Positions 36,260 through 45,555 of a stretch of 64,000 nt of DNA are shown here, piece after piece. A model generated the notes under the pieces. The model was not told the origin of the DNA. It worked only from the letters and a program-made list of their open reading frames with translations, and searched no databases. The stretch is from an uncultured Mesonia sp. Lineage in GTDB: Bacteria; Bacteroidota; Bacteroidia; Flavobacteriales; Flavobacteriaceae. Location of the stretch: positions 226,688-290,687 of the forward strand of contig CANLVH010000002.1 in the NCBI GenBank assembly GCA_947494545.1, given 5' to 3'. Position numbers and translations under genes: made by a program. Positions within the stretch are counted from its first letter, which is position 1; the number at the start of each line of letters is the position of its first letter.

Positions 36260-37978
36260 ATGGAACAATTTGTAGTATCTGCCAGAAAATATAGGCCACA
36301 AACCTTTGACGATGTTGTTGGGCAAAAAGCTATTACAAATACTTTAGAAAACGCCATACAAAACAACCACCTTGCCCAAGCTTTGCTTTTTACCGGACCG
36401 CGAGGGGTTGGTAAAACTACTTGCGCGAGAATTTTAGCAAAGAAAATAAACCAAGAAGCTACAGAGGATACACAAGAAGATTTTGCCTTTAATATTTTTG
36501 AACTAGATGCTGCCTCTAACAACTCTGTAGACGATATAAGAAATCTTATAGACCAAGTTAGAATACCGCCACAAGTAGGCAAATACAAGGTTTATATTAT
36601 AGATGAGGTGCATATGCTCTCGCAATCTGCTTTTAATGCTTTCTTAAAGACTTTGGAAGAACCGCCAAAACACGCTATTTTTATTTTGGCAACTACAGAA
36701 AAGCATAAAATTATACCTACTATTTTATCGCGTTGTCAAATCTTTGATTTTAAACGGATAAATGTAAAAGATGCGAAAGAGTATCTAATAAAAATCGCAC
36801 AAAAAGAAGGTGTAGAAGCAGAAGATGGCGCTTTGCATATTATAGCTCAAAAAGCAGACGGCGCAATGCGTGACGCTTTATCTATTTACGATAGAGTGGT
36901 TAGCTTTAGCGGAAAAGACTTGAGTAGAAAAGCGGTTACAGAAAACTTAAACGTACTGGATTACGAAACCTATTTTGAGTCTACCTCTTTAATTTTAGAA
37001 AACAATATTCCGGAGTTGCTATTACAGTTTAATGAACTTTTAGCAAAAGGTTTTGATGGGCATCATTATATTGCCGGACTTGCCTCGCACTTTAGGGATT
37101 TATTGGTTTGCAAAAATCAAGCAACTATCTCTTTATTGGAAGTTGGCGAAGAAACCAAAGCCAAATATTTTGAGCAATCGCAAAAAAGTGAACAAGATTT
37201 TTTACTAAAGGCAATAGAGCTGGCAAACGATTGTGATTTAAAATATAAAACCAGCAGAAATCCGCGGTTATTGGTAGAACTTTGTCTTATGCAACTTGCC
37301 TCGTTAACCTACGAAGGCCAAAAAAAAAAGTCTAAATCTTTCATAATTCCGGCTAAGAATTTTGTTACTGCTCCTAAACCAATCCGTAAAGAAGCTAAAA
37401 ATCTTATCCGTGAAAACGAGAACCCAAAAGCTTCTCCTGTAAATACCGAAAAAGCTCCGCAAGCACAAACTGCAGAAGAAAGTAAACCGGTAGCAGCAAC
37501 AAATTCTTTAAAAGACAAAAAACGCACTTCGGCATTTTCGTTAAGCAGTATAAAAAAGAAAAAAGCTCTTGAAGAAGAAAAACGAAAACTACAAGCAGCG
37601 GCAGAAAAAACCGTAGACGAAAGCTTTACGGAAGAACAAGTTGTAGCGGCTTGGCTAGAATATACCGAAAAATTAAAAAATAAAGGCAAGAAAATATTGG
37701 CGTCTATCTTAGAAACTGACAAGCCAAAATTAAACGATAAAATTATTTCTATAGAATTGCCCAACGCAACGATGAAAACAGAATTGGAGCGTGCAAAAGG
37801 GCCGTTAATGCGATACATTAAAGAAAAATGCCAAAATAGTTTTATACGTTTAGAAATTCAGGTTAACGAAGAGGTTTCTAAAAAATACATTTTTACCAAT
37901 AAAGAAAAGTACGAAAAATTGAAAGAAAGCAATCCGCTTTTAGATGAATTACGTCTCACATTTGATTTAGATATATAA
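36260..37978 (+). CDS. dnaX: DNA polymerase III gamma/tau subunit
   Basis: 572-residue clamp-loader ATPase. ATG at 36260; a TTG three codons upstream is weaker. Walker A GPRGVGKT is at 46-53, the SRC motif (LSRCQIFDF) near 160 and the sensor region ATTEKHKI before it. The zinc module expected between Walker A and the FELDAASNNSVDDIRNL segment (about 64-82) has no Cys cluster, unlike E. coli. The tau-like C-terminal part after about residue 360 is Lys/Ala-rich, then ends in an alpha-beta domain. No slippery-sequence evidence for gamma was examined. It is followed after two bases by miaE. Confidence 0.96.
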   Translation: MEQFVVSARKYRPQTFDDVVGQKAITNTLENAIQNNHLAQALLFTGPRGVGKTTCARILAKKINQEATEDTQEDFAFNIFELDAASNNSVDDIRNLIDQVRIPPQVGKYKVYIIDEVHMLSQSAFNAFLKTLEEPPKHAIFILATTEKHKIIPTILSRCQIFDFKRINVKDAKEYLIKIAQKEGVEAEDGALHIIAQKADGAMRDALSIYDRVVSFSGKDLSRKAVTENLNVLDYETYFESTSLILENNIPELLLQFNELLAKGFDGHHYIAGLASHFRDLLVCKNQATISLLEVGEETKAKYFEQSQKSEQDFLLKAIELANDCDLKYKTSRNPRLLVELCLMQLASLTYEGQKKKSKSFIIPAKNFVTAPKPIRKEAKNLIRENENPKASPVNTEKAPQAQTAEESKPVAATNSLKDKKRTSAFSLSSIKKKKALEEEKRKLQAAAEKTVDESFTEEQVVAAWLEYTEKLKNKGKKILASILETDKPKLNDKIISIELPNATMKTELERAKGPLMRYIKEKCQNSFIRLEIQVNEEVSKKYIFTNKEKYEKLKESNPLLDELRLTFDLDI

Positions 37979-37980
37979 TT

Positions 37981-38562
37981 ATGTTAGGATTAAAATTACC
38001 AACAGATCCGCGTTGGGCAAACGTTGCAGAAAAGAATATAAAAGAGATTTTAATAAATCACGCTTATTGTGAGCAAAAAGCGGCTTCTACCGCTATTTCT
38101 TTAATAGTAAGCTTTCCGGAATATACCGAACTTGTGCAAGCTATGAACGATTTGGTGCAAGAAGAAATGAGCCACTTTAAAATGGTACACGATAAAATTA
38201 TAGAACGCGGTTACACGATGGGACGTGACAGAAAAGATTATTATGTGGTAGAACTTCTAAAATTTTTCCCTAAAGGAGGAAGCAGAATAGACCAAATGGT
38301 GCACAGATTATTATATGCAGCATTAATAGAAGCTAGAAGTTGCGAGCGTTTTAAGCTATTATCAGAACAATTACAAGAAGCAGAATTACGCAAATTTTAT
38401 AAAAAATTAATGATTAGTGAAGCAAACCATTATACTATGTTTTTAAATTTTGCCAGAAAATACGGAAATACAGAAGAAGTAAATAAAAAGTGGAACGATT
38501 TACTGGAATATGAAGCAAAAATCATGTTGAGTTTTAGCGAAGGAGAAAGCATACACGGTTAA
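37981..38562 (+). CDS. miaE: tRNA-(ms2io6A)-hydroxylase
   Basis: 193-residue ferritin-like diiron enzyme that hydroxylates the isopentenyl group of 2-methylthio-N6-isopentenyladenosine at position 37 of tRNAs reading U-starting codons. Metal-ligand pairs of the MiaE type are visible: HAYCEQKA, EEMSHFKM, EARSCERF and SEANHYTMF, each giving the expected Glu/His. It lies two bases downstream of dnaX and 10 bases upstream of a methyltransferase gene, forming a three-gene run. Oxygen is required for the reaction, fitting an aerobic organism. Confidence 0.93.
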   Translation: MLGLKLPTDPRWANVAEKNIKEILINHAYCEQKAASTAISLIVSFPEYTELVQAMNDLVQEEMSHFKMVHDKIIERGYTMGRDRKDYYVVELLKFFPKGGSRIDQMVHRLLYAALIEARSCERFKLLSEQLQEAELRKFYKKLMISEANHYTMFLNFARKYGNTEEVNKKWNDLLEYEAKIMLSFSEGESIHG

Positions 38563-38572
38563 AAATAGAAAT

Positions 38573-39187
38573 ATGAATAAGAGAGCAGAACATTGGCAGG
38601 AAGTTTATAAAAATAAAGATTTACAAGAAGTAAGTTGGTACCAAGAAAAGCCGGAAACTTCTATAGAATTAATACAGAAAGCCAACTTAGACAAAAGCGC
38701 GGCCATTATAGATGTTGGTGGCGGTAATAGCCGTTTGGTAGATTATCTTCTAAAACTGGGCTATACCAATCTAAGCGTTTTAGATATTTCTGAAGCTGCT
38801 CTTAAAAATGCGCAAAAGCGTTTGGGAGAAAAAGCAAAGCAAGTAAACTGGATTTTAGCAGATGTAACCGATTTTAAATCGGATGCTAAGTTTGACTGTT
38901 GGCACGACAGAGCTACATTTCATTTTCTAACCAAGCAAGAAGATATAGAAAAATACCGTAGTTTATGCAATGCTTCAATAAAACCAAGCGGCCAACTTAT
39001 AATTGGAGCTTTTAGTGATAAAGGACCAACAAAATGTAGTGGTTTACCTACAGCCAATTATTCTGGAGACGGCTTATCTTCTATTTTTGAACCGGAATTT
39101 AGAGCGGTAGATTGTTTTACCAAAGACCACCTTACGCCAAGCAATAAAATACAAAATTTTCAGTTTTGTGTTTTTCTTAAGGAATAA
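38573..39187 (+). CDS. Class I SAM-dependent methyltransferase
   Basis: 204 residues. The SAM loop IIDVGGGNSRLVDYLL is near residue 45 and an acidic motif SVLDIS follows at the end of the next strand. Then come ILADVTDF, the WHDRATFHFL strand and an IIGAFSDKGP segment. This is the UbiE/tellurite-resistance-like branch (Methyltransf_25-type), substrate unknown. It is last in the dnaX-miaE-methyltransferase run and ends three bases before the convergent ppx stop codon. Confidence 0.85.
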   Translation: MNKRAEHWQEVYKNKDLQEVSWYQEKPETSIELIQKANLDKSAAIIDVGGGNSRLVDYLLKLGYTNLSVLDISEAALKNAQKRLGEKAKQVNWILADVTDFKSDAKFDCWHDRATFHFLTKQEDIEKYRSLCNASIKPSGQLIIGAFSDKGPTKCSGLPTANYSGDGLSSIFEPEFRAVDCFTKDHLTPSNKIQNFQFCVFLKE

Positions 39188-39190
39188 AAA

Positions 39191-40084
39191 TTAATTTTTG
39201 TACTCGTTATAAAGCGATTTTACAATACCATCTGCCAATCCAATTTTTGGTACATAAACCTTGCGCGCTCTACTCCATTTCATTGCTGAAAGATAAATTT
39301 TAGCAGCCGGGATTATAACATCGGCGCGGTCTACATTTAGACCTAATTCTGCTACGCGTTCATCATAAGTTAACGATTGCAATAATTGATAATAAGAACT
39401 CAAATACAGAAAAGACAAGGGTTTACCCGGTTTCTTTCCGCTAGACTTAAAAATATTATTAATGTTACCACCGGAACCTATCAAAGCTATTTTGGTATAA
39501 TCTTTAGTTGTTTTTTTAACCCAGTTTTCTACTTCTTTCCATAAACTGTCCTCTACCAAATTATTCAATAAACGAACGGTTCCTAACTTAAACGATTTGG
39601 AAGCAACTGTTTTTCCGTTAGAATAAAAAGTAAGTTCTGTGCTTCCACCGCCCACGTCTACATACAGGTAATTTTTATCGTTTTGAATTAATTCGTGCAA
39701 ATCTGTTGCCGCAATAATAGCCGCTTCGTGTTCTCCGTCTATTATATCTATTGCTATACCGGTTTTTTCTTTGACTTTTTCTGCCAAAAGAGAACCATTT
39801 TCTGCGTCGCGCATAGCCGAGGTTGCACAAGCTTGATAGCGTTCTATTTTATGGCTTTTCATAAGTAAATCAAAAGCTTGCATCGTGTCTTCCATACGTT
39901 GCATATTTTCTTCTGAAATACTGCCGTTAACAAAAACATCTTCTCCTAAGCGAATAGGCACGCGCACCAAACTAGTTTTTTTAAAAGTAGGTCCTTTGTT
40001 TTCTGGTTCGGTAATGGTAGAAATTAAAAGTCGAACTGCGTTGGAGCCTATATCTATGGCTGCATATTTTTTTATACGTAACAA
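39191..40084 (-). CDS. ppx: Exopolyphosphatase / GppA-type phosphatase
   Basis: 297-residue ASKHA-fold phosphatase releasing phosphate from the end of polyphosphate or from pppGpp. Phosphate loop 1 AIDIGSNAVRLLI (residues 8-21) and loop 2 YVDVGGGSTELTFYSNG (about 140) are clear, with TSAMRDAENG between. Length is the short Ppx/GppA form without the C-terminal HD-like domain. The start appears to be TTG at 40084, 10 bases after the ppk1 stop, as no ATG lies nearby. Its link to ppk1 favours polyphosphate as substrate. It is the final gene of the minus-strand run. Confidence 0.9.
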   Translation of the reverse strand: MLRIKKYAAIDIGSNAVRLLISTITEPENKGPTFKKTSLVRVPIRLGEDVFVNGSISEENMQRMEDTMQAFDLLMKSHKIERYQACATSAMRDAENGSLLAEKVKEKTGIAIDIIDGEHEAAIIAATDLHELIQNDKNYLYVDVGGGSTELTFYSNGKTVASKSFKLGTVRLLNNLVEDSLWKEVENWVKKTTKDYTKIALIGSGGNINNIFKSSGKKPGKPLSFLYLSSYYQLLQSLTYDERVAELGLNVDRADVIIPAAKIYLSAMKWSRARKVYVPKIGLADGIVKSLYNEYKN

Positions 40085-40094
40085 ACTATTTATT

Positions 40095-42158
40095 TTAAGC
40101 GTTTAATTGGTTTAAATAATAATCGTACATGGCAAACTGACTGCGTAATTTTGGAGCATCATTACGCCGATATACATTTTCTTTTTCTGCTGAAAATTCT
40201 CTGGCTTTCACATTATCATTCCACGAAATGTTAAACGTATCTAACAATTCTTTTTGAATGTCTTTTTGGTAAATAGGGCAGGTAATTTCTACCCGATAAT
40301 CTAAATTTCTACGCATCCAATCTGCCGAAGAAATAAAAGTTTTAGGATAACCGGCATTTTCAAAAATAAACAATCGCGGGTGTTCCAAATGTTTATCTAC
40401 TATACTAATAGCTTCAATATTTTCGCTCATTCCGGGTACACCGGGAATTAGACAACAAATACCTCTAACTATCAATTGTATTTTTACTCCTGCTCTACTG
40501 GCTTCGTACAATTTATCTATCATTTGATAATCTGATAAACTGTTAAGCTTTATTTTAATACCAGATTTTTTGCCGTTTTTGGCATTATCAATTTCGGTTT
40601 GAATTAGTTCTTCAAAACGTTCTCTGCTGTAATGTGGGGAGACAATAAGGTGTTTATATTTATTAACTTTATAATTGGTTTCAAAAAAAGAAAACACTTT
40701 ATCTACATCTTTTAAAATAGCCTGACTGGCGGTAAATAAGGTATAATCTGTATAAATTTTTGCCGTACTTTCGTTAAAATTACCCGTGCTTATAAATCCG
40801 TAACGTTTTACTTTTTTGCCTTCTAATCTGTCTATAACACAGGCTTTAGAATGCACCTTTAAACCCCGAACGCCAAAAATTAATTTTACGCCTTCGCGTT
40901 GCATTTGCTCGGCATATTTAATATTATTAACCTCATCAAACCTTGCTTTTAACTCTATGGCCACGGTAACTTTTTTATCGTTTTTTACCGCATTTATAAG
41001 TGAACTGGCAATGTGCGAAAATTCGGCAAGCCGGTAAATAGTGATTTTTATATATTTTACTTTGGGGTCTATCGCAGCTTCGCGCAAAAATTTAACCGTG
41101 TACGAAAAGGTATGATAAGGCGTAAATTGTAGAAAATCTTTTTCGGCTATTTTTTGCAGTAAACTTCCGTTTAACGGTAAATCTTTTATTGGTAATGGTG
41201 AGAATTTCTTATATAATAAGTCTTTGGCACCCAAGCTGGGAAACTTCATATAATCTCTCCTGTTGTGATACCGACCGCCGGGGATAACACTATCACTTCG
41301 GTCTATGCCCATTTTTAAGAGCAAAAATTGCAGGGTGTCTTCGTCTATGGTTTTATCAAAAACAAAACGCACCGGATCGCCTTCTAACCTATCTTTTATG
41401 CTAGACAAAAGCTTTTCTATATAGCTTTTATCTATGTCTCCGGCCATATCTAACTCTGCATCTCTAGTAATTTTTATCATATGCGCAGAGATGCTCTTAA
41501 AATCAAAAATGCTAAATAAACTTTTTAGGTTGTACCGAATTAAATCGTCTACAATCATTATATATTTTTTGCCGTCTTTAGAAGGAAGCTCGACAAAACG
41601 ATCTATTTCGAACGGAATTTCTATTAGAATGTAGCGCTTTTCATTAAGCTGATTTTCTTTGGAATTTAAAATCATTTTTACGGCCAAATAGGCCGCGCTA
41701 TCTTTTAGATGCGGAATTTCTTTTAGATCGTTTAAAATAATAGTTACCAAAGCGGGACTAACTTTTTGCAAGAAATAATCTTGTATAAAACGAGCTTGTT
41801 CATCGTTAATTTCGGTTTCCCGGATAATGTGAATGTCGTGTTTGGTTAACTCTTCTTGAATATTTTTTAAAATCTCTAAGCTTTCACTTTGCTGGTCTAT
41901 TACAATTTGTGTAATCTCGGTAAGAAGTTTATTGGCTGTTTTGCCGCCCAATACTTTTTTGCCGCCTTTGCCAGCTTGTTTTATACGTTTTACGGTAGCG
42001 TAACGTACTTTAAAAAACTCATCTAAGTTGTTAGAGAAAATTCCGAGAAATCGTAAGCGTTCTATTAGTGGTACGCTTTTATCTGCTGCTTCTTGCAAGA
42101 CTCTCCCGTTAAACTGCAACCAACTTAACTCCCGGTTTATATATTTGTTTTTTAGCAT
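40095..42158 (-). CDS. ppk1: Polyphosphate kinase 1
   Basis: 687-residue enzyme making inorganic polyphosphate from ATP. The family order is present: N-terminal helical domain (LSWLQFNGRVLQEA, FLGIFSNNLDEFFKVR), middle domain, and two phospholipase D-like catalytic domains carrying the phosphohistidine region (KVHSKACVIDR) and the later LEHPR-xxx-F segment with the second conserved His. The C-terminus includes SSADWMRRNLDYRVEI, typical of Ppk1. Start ATG at 42158, which shares one base (TAATG) with the stop of the sixA-like gene. Full length for the family. Confidence 0.96.
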   Translation of the reverse strand: MLKNKYINRELSWLQFNGRVLQEAADKSVPLIERLRFLGIFSNNLDEFFKVRYATVKRIKQAGKGGKKVLGGKTANKLLTEITQIVIDQQSESLEILKNIQEELTKHDIHIIRETEINDEQARFIQDYFLQKVSPALVTIILNDLKEIPHLKDSAAYLAVKMILNSKENQLNEKRYILIEIPFEIDRFVELPSKDGKKYIMIVDDLIRYNLKSLFSIFDFKSISAHMIKITRDAELDMAGDIDKSYIEKLLSSIKDRLEGDPVRFVFDKTIDEDTLQFLLLKMGIDRSDSVIPGGRYHNRRDYMKFPSLGAKDLLYKKFSPLPIKDLPLNGSLLQKIAEKDFLQFTPYHTFSYTVKFLREAAIDPKVKYIKITIYRLAEFSHIASSLINAVKNDKKVTVAIELKARFDEVNNIKYAEQMQREGVKLIFGVRGLKVHSKACVIDRLEGKKVKRYGFISTGNFNESTAKIYTDYTLFTASQAILKDVDKVFSFFETNYKVNKYKHLIVSPHYSRERFEELIQTEIDNAKNGKKSGIKIKLNSLSDYQMIDKLYEASRAGVKIQLIVRGICCLIPGVPGMSENIEAISIVDKHLEHPRLFIFENAGYPKTFISSADWMRRNLDYRVEITCPIYQKDIQKELLDTFNISWNDNVKAREFSAEKENVYRRNDAPKLRSQFAMYDYYLNQLNA

Positions 42159-42643
42159 TATTTAAAATTTCGCGGAAATAGACTTAACAGAGTTTTACCG
42201 TGTTTAATTTGGCTCCAACTATTGGTATCAAAATCTATAACCACCAAACCGGTAGTTGGCACATTATCAAAATGTTCTGTACCTAATTGGTTAACCGTTT
42301 CTGTTATAGCCGGATTATGCCCAAACAAAATTACTTTATCTAAATTGTCGTCTAAGTTTTTGATGAATTTAATTAAATTTTCTGCATCAAACGTATAAAG
42401 CGCCTCGGTAACTATAAAATTTTTGTCTTTAATAGATAAGCCTTCTTTAAACAATTCTGCCGTTGTTAAGGCCCGTACGGCGTGACTTGAATAAGCTTGA
42501 ATAGGCTTTTGTAAGTATAATTTAAAAGCTTTGATTATAAGCTCTGCATCATTAAAACCGCGCTTTTTTAACGGACGTTTATTATCGGGCAAATCTTCTT
42601 TCCAAGACGATTTGCCGTGTCTAACAATAATTAGTTTTTTCAT
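42158..42643 (-). CDS. SixA-type histidine phosphatase family protein
   Basis: 161 residues, the short branch of the histidine phosphatase superfamily. The catalytic RHG motif is VRHGKSSW (His8), followed by an Arg-rich strip (KRPLKKRG) and the second catalytic His in the VILFGHNP segment. SixA removes phosphate from phosphohistidine proteins in E. coli. In this context, right before ppk1 (overlap of one base) and ppx, a polyphosphate- or phosphohistidine-related role is inferred. Confidence 0.85.
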   Translation of the reverse strand: MKKLIIVRHGKSSWKEDLPDNKRPLKKRGFNDAELIIKAFKLYLQKPIQAYSSHAVRALTTAELFKEGLSIKDKNFIVTEALYTFDAENLIKFIKNLDDNLDKVILFGHNPAITETVNQLGTEHFDNVPTTGLVVIDFDTNSWSQIKHGKTLLSLFPRNFK

Positions 42644-42655
42644 AATATAATTGGT

Positions 42656-43303
42656 TTAAGGAGCCAGTCTAGTTGTTGTCCATTCGCCATCCTGGTTTTG
42701 GCTATATAAAAATCTATCGTGTAAACGGTTTGGTCTGCCCTGCCAAAACTCTATACTTTCCGGTTTTACTAAATAGCCCCCCCAACTTGCCGGCCGTTTT
42801 ATAGATTTATTGGCATATTTATTTTCGAGCGTTTTTAAATTTTCTTCTAAAACTTCTCTGTTTTTTATAGGATCACTTTGCGGAGAAGCCAATGCTCCCA
42901 GTTGACTTCCTTTTGGTCTAGAATTAAAATAAGCATCAGATTCTTCTTCTGCAACTTTAGAAGCTATGCCCTTTATAATTACTTGGCGCTCTAGACCTGG
43001 CCAGAAAAAAGATAAGCATACTTTATTATTGTACGAAATGGCTTTGGCTTTTTCGCTGTTATAATTGGTGTAAAAAACAAAGCCTTCTTCTTTTACTTTT
43101 TTTAGTAAAACCACCCGGTTTTTAGGAAAACCGTCTTTACCAAAAGTGCTTAAATGCATAGCATTAGCTTCTTCTACACTGCCATGTTTTTCTACTTCGT
43201 CAAACCACTTTTTAAATAAATCTATAGGTTTTGCCGTCAAATCTTCGCGCTCTAAAGCATATTTTTGATAGCTTTTACGGTAATTTTCTAAGTTTTTTTC
43301 CAT
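42656..43303 (-). CDS. pdxH: Pyridoxamine 5'-phosphate oxidase
   Basis: 215-residue FMN-dependent oxidase making pyridoxal 5'-phosphate from pyridoxine or pyridoxamine phosphate. FMN and substrate contacts: RVVLLKKVKEEGFVFYTNY, the AISYNNKVCLSFFWPGLERQVIIKG block, and the SRPKGSQLGALASPQS segment; the C-terminal FWQGRPNRLHDRFLYS and RLAP end are typical. It lies between rnz and sixA in the long minus run with modest spacing (12 bases to sixA, 60 to rnz). Confidence 0.95.
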   Translation of the reverse strand: MEKNLENYRKSYQKYALEREDLTAKPIDLFKKWFDEVEKHGSVEEANAMHLSTFGKDGFPKNRVVLLKKVKEEGFVFYTNYNSEKAKAISYNNKVCLSFFWPGLERQVIIKGIASKVAEEESDAYFNSRPKGSQLGALASPQSDPIKNREVLEENLKTLENKYANKSIKRPASWGGYLVKPESIEFWQGRPNRLHDRFLYSQNQDGEWTTTRLAP

Positions 43304-43363
43304 ACTGCAATTTACAAGAATTCGCTTTAAGGAAAAAGTGATTTAGCAAAGTTTGCATAAGAT

Positions 43364-44269
43364 TTAAAACTCAAAAACCTTTGCATCTTGCGCCAAGTAA
43401 ACCGGATTAAAAACCTTACTTGCTTCTTCTTTAAAAACTTCTATACTTTTGTATCTGGTAGAATAATGGCCCAAAATTAAATTTTTTGCATTAGCCTCTT
43501 TTGCAATTAAAGCCGCTTGTTTTGCGGTAGAATGCTTTGTGTGCTTGGCTAAATCTTCGTGCTCTTCTAAAAAAGTAGACTCGTGGTACAAAACCGTAAC
43601 ATTTTCTATTTGTCTGGTTATTGAAGGTTTATAAACCGTATCGCTGCAAAAAGCATAACTTTTAGGCGGTGGCGGCGCAGCAGTAAGTAATTCATTTTTA
43701 ACGATACTGCCATCATCTAGACGTATGTCTTTACCTTTTTTTATGCTGCGGTAGTAAGCCACATCTATATTGTATTTTTGTACTTCTTCTATCAATAATT
43801 TACGATCGCCCGGTTTTTCCGTAAAGAGAAAACCATTTGCGTAAACTCTATGTTCTAAAGGAATTGTCTCTACGCTAACTTTATCATCTTCAAAAATAAG
43901 CTCGGATTCATTACTTTCTAACTCGTGAAAATAAAGCGGATAACTCGTGTAGCTTTTGGAGAGTTTGAGTTGTAATAAAATAATTTTCTTAATGCCTTTT
44001 GGTCCGTAAATATGCAATTCTGTTTGCCTGTTAAGCAAACTAAATGTAGAAATTAAGCCAACCAAACCAAAAAAATGATCGCCGTGCAAATGCGAGATAA
44101 AAACATGTTTTATTTTATTGAATTTTATCTTCTGTTTTCTAATAGCAACCTGCGTCCCCTCTCCACAATCTATTAAAAACTGCCGATGGTTTAGGCTTAA
44201 AACTTGGGCTGTAGGATTGTTAAATGTGCGCGGCGTGGCAGAATAACAACCCAAAATATCCAGTTGCAT
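43364..44269 (-). CDS. rnz: Ribonuclease Z
   Basis: 301-residue metallo-beta-lactamase nuclease that removes 3' trailers from tRNA precursors. The zinc motif HLHGDH is at residues 60-65, followed by an acidic YAFCSDT segment (about 205-211) and the HSTAKQAA His later. The exosite-like KPGDRK insertion and the C-terminal HYSTRYK are typical for the long-arm RNase Z of bacteria. Its start is 9 bases after the stop of the 112-residue gene upstream. Confidence 0.95.
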   Translation of the reverse strand: MQLDILGCYSATPRTFNNPTAQVLSLNHRQFLIDCGEGTQVAIRKQKIKFNKIKHVFISHLHGDHFFGLVGLISTFSLLNRQTELHIYGPKGIKKIILLQLKLSKSYTSYPLYFHELESNESELIFEDDKVSVETIPLEHRVYANGFLFTEKPGDRKLLIEEVQKYNIDVAYYRSIKKGKDIRLDDGSIVKNELLTAAPPPPKSYAFCSDTVYKPSITRQIENVTVLYHESTFLEEHEDLAKHTKHSTAKQAALIAKEANAKNLILGHYSTRYKSIEVFKEEASKVFNPVYLAQDAKVFEF

Positions 44270-44278
44270 AAATTTGTT

Positions 44279-44617
44279 TTAAAAAGCGCCCAAGTCGCGC
44301 TCTATTTCTTCCATTTGTATAACATCTGCAGCTTCTCTTAATGTAGGAACAACCATTAATTCCGCAGGTACTTCATCTATATTTATAGTGTCGTTAGCAA
44401 TTACAAAAGAGTTTTTTGCTGCGCGTTGTCTATTAGAAATTGGCAAAAACAAGAGCAACTCTTCTAACTTTAATTCGCCATACTTTAAAATATCTACTAC
44501 AATATTTTTATTGGCAATTACATGATCTGCGTGCTTTTCTAAATAATTAGCAAAACCTTTTATATTGTTTTTTTCGTCTTCGACAATTATATAATTATCT
44601 TTTTCGGTAACTTTCAT
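44279..44617 (-). CDS. Conserved 112-residue protein, possible STAS-like fold
   Basis: 112 residues with alternating strands and helices: IIVEDEKNNIKGFANYL, IVVDILKY, LLLFLPISNRQRAAKNSFVIAN, VVPTLREAADVI. The order strand-helix-strand-helix ending in a TLxEAxDxI motif reminds me of anti-sigma-factor antagonist (STAS) folds, but the similarity is weak. Sandwiched between pyrB and rnz with short gaps (4 and 9 bases), so it is co-transcribed. Database entries for such a gene may be mislabelled as RNase Z because of the neighbour. Function unknown. Confidence 0.75.
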   Translation of the reverse strand: MKVTEKDNYIIVEDEKNNIKGFANYLEKHADHVIANKNIVVDILKYGELKLEELLLFLPISNRQRAAKNSFVIANDTINIDEVPAELMVVPTLREAADVIQMEEIERDLGAF

Positions 44618-44621
44618 ATTC

Positions 44622-45551
44622 TCAGTTTTTAATTTTAGAAGCCAATAAATAAATTACGGCCATTCTTACTGCCACCCCATTTTCTACCTGGTTTAAAATG
44701 ATAGAATGTTGCGAATCTGCCACATCACTAGTAATTTCTACACCACGGTTTATTGGGCCCGGGTGCATAATTACAATCTCTTTAGATAAAGAATCTAATA
44801 ATTTTTTATTAACGCCAAATTGTTGCACATACTCGCGTGTACTGGGAAAATAACTTATCTCCATCCGCTCGTTTTGTACGCGTAACATATTGGCAACATC
44901 ACACCATTCTAGCGCTTTTTGCAAGTTGGTTTCTACTTTTATCCCCAGGCTTTCTATATGTTTTGGCAGCAAAGTTTTTGGCCCGCAAACCTTTACTTCT
45001 GCCCCTTGTAATTTTAGGGCAAAAATATTGCTTAGCGCTACCCTACTATGCAAAATATCGCCAACAATTACTATTTTTTTTCCTGCTACCTCGCCCAATT
45101 TTTCCCTAATACTATAGGAGTCTAATAAAGCTTGTGTTGGGTGCTCGTGCGCGCCATCTCCGGCATTAATAATTGCAGAATCTACGTGTTGCGATAAAAA
45201 TACACTTGCTCCGGGATTGGGATGCCGCATAATTACCATATCTACTTTCATAGACAAGATATTGTTTACCGTATCTATAAGTGTTTCTCCTTTCTTTACG
45301 GAAGAAGATGCCGCCGAAAAATTAACAACATCTGCACTTAAACGTTTTTCTGCAAGCTCAAAAGAAAGTTTGGTGCGCGTACTGTTTTCAAAGAAAAGGT
45401 TGGCAATTGTAATATCTCTAAGCGACGGAACTTTTTTAATAGATCTATTGATGACTTCTTTAAAATGATCTGCAGTCTCAAAAATTAACTGCAAATCTTC
45501 TTTACAGAGGTATTTAATTCCTAATAAGTGATTTACACTCAACTCGCTCAT
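44622..45551 (-). CDS. pyrB: Aspartate carbamoyltransferase catalytic subunit
   Basis: 309-residue second enzyme of pyrimidine biosynthesis, joining carbamoyl phosphate and aspartate. Carbamoyl-phosphate loop FFENSTRTKLSFELA (about 53-67), the HPTQALLD segment (His near 136) and HPGPINRGVEI late in the chain are all present. It is preceded by pyrR with four bases between, so pyrR-pyrB are coupled. No pyrI regulatory gene is visible. Confidence 0.96.
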   Translation of the reverse strand: MSELSVNHLLGIKYLCKEDLQLIFETADHFKEVINRSIKKVPSLRDITIANLFFENSTRTKLSFELAEKRLSADVVNFSAASSSVKKGETLIDTVNNILSMKVDMVIMRHPNPGASVFLSQHVDSAIINAGDGAHEHPTQALLDSYSIREKLGEVAGKKIVIVGDILHSRVALSNIFALKLQGAEVKVCGPKTLLPKHIESLGIKVETNLQKALEWCDVANMLRVQNERMEISYFPSTREYVQQFGVNKKLLDSLSKEIVIMHPGPINRGVEITSDVADSQHSIILNQVENGVAVRMAVIYLLASKIKN

Positions 45552-45555
45552 TGCT

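Noticed and set aside
37309..37818. Open frame opposite the dnaX C-terminal part
   Set aside because: Low-complexity Phe/Ser product mirrors the Lys/Glu-rich tau tail; antisense artefact.
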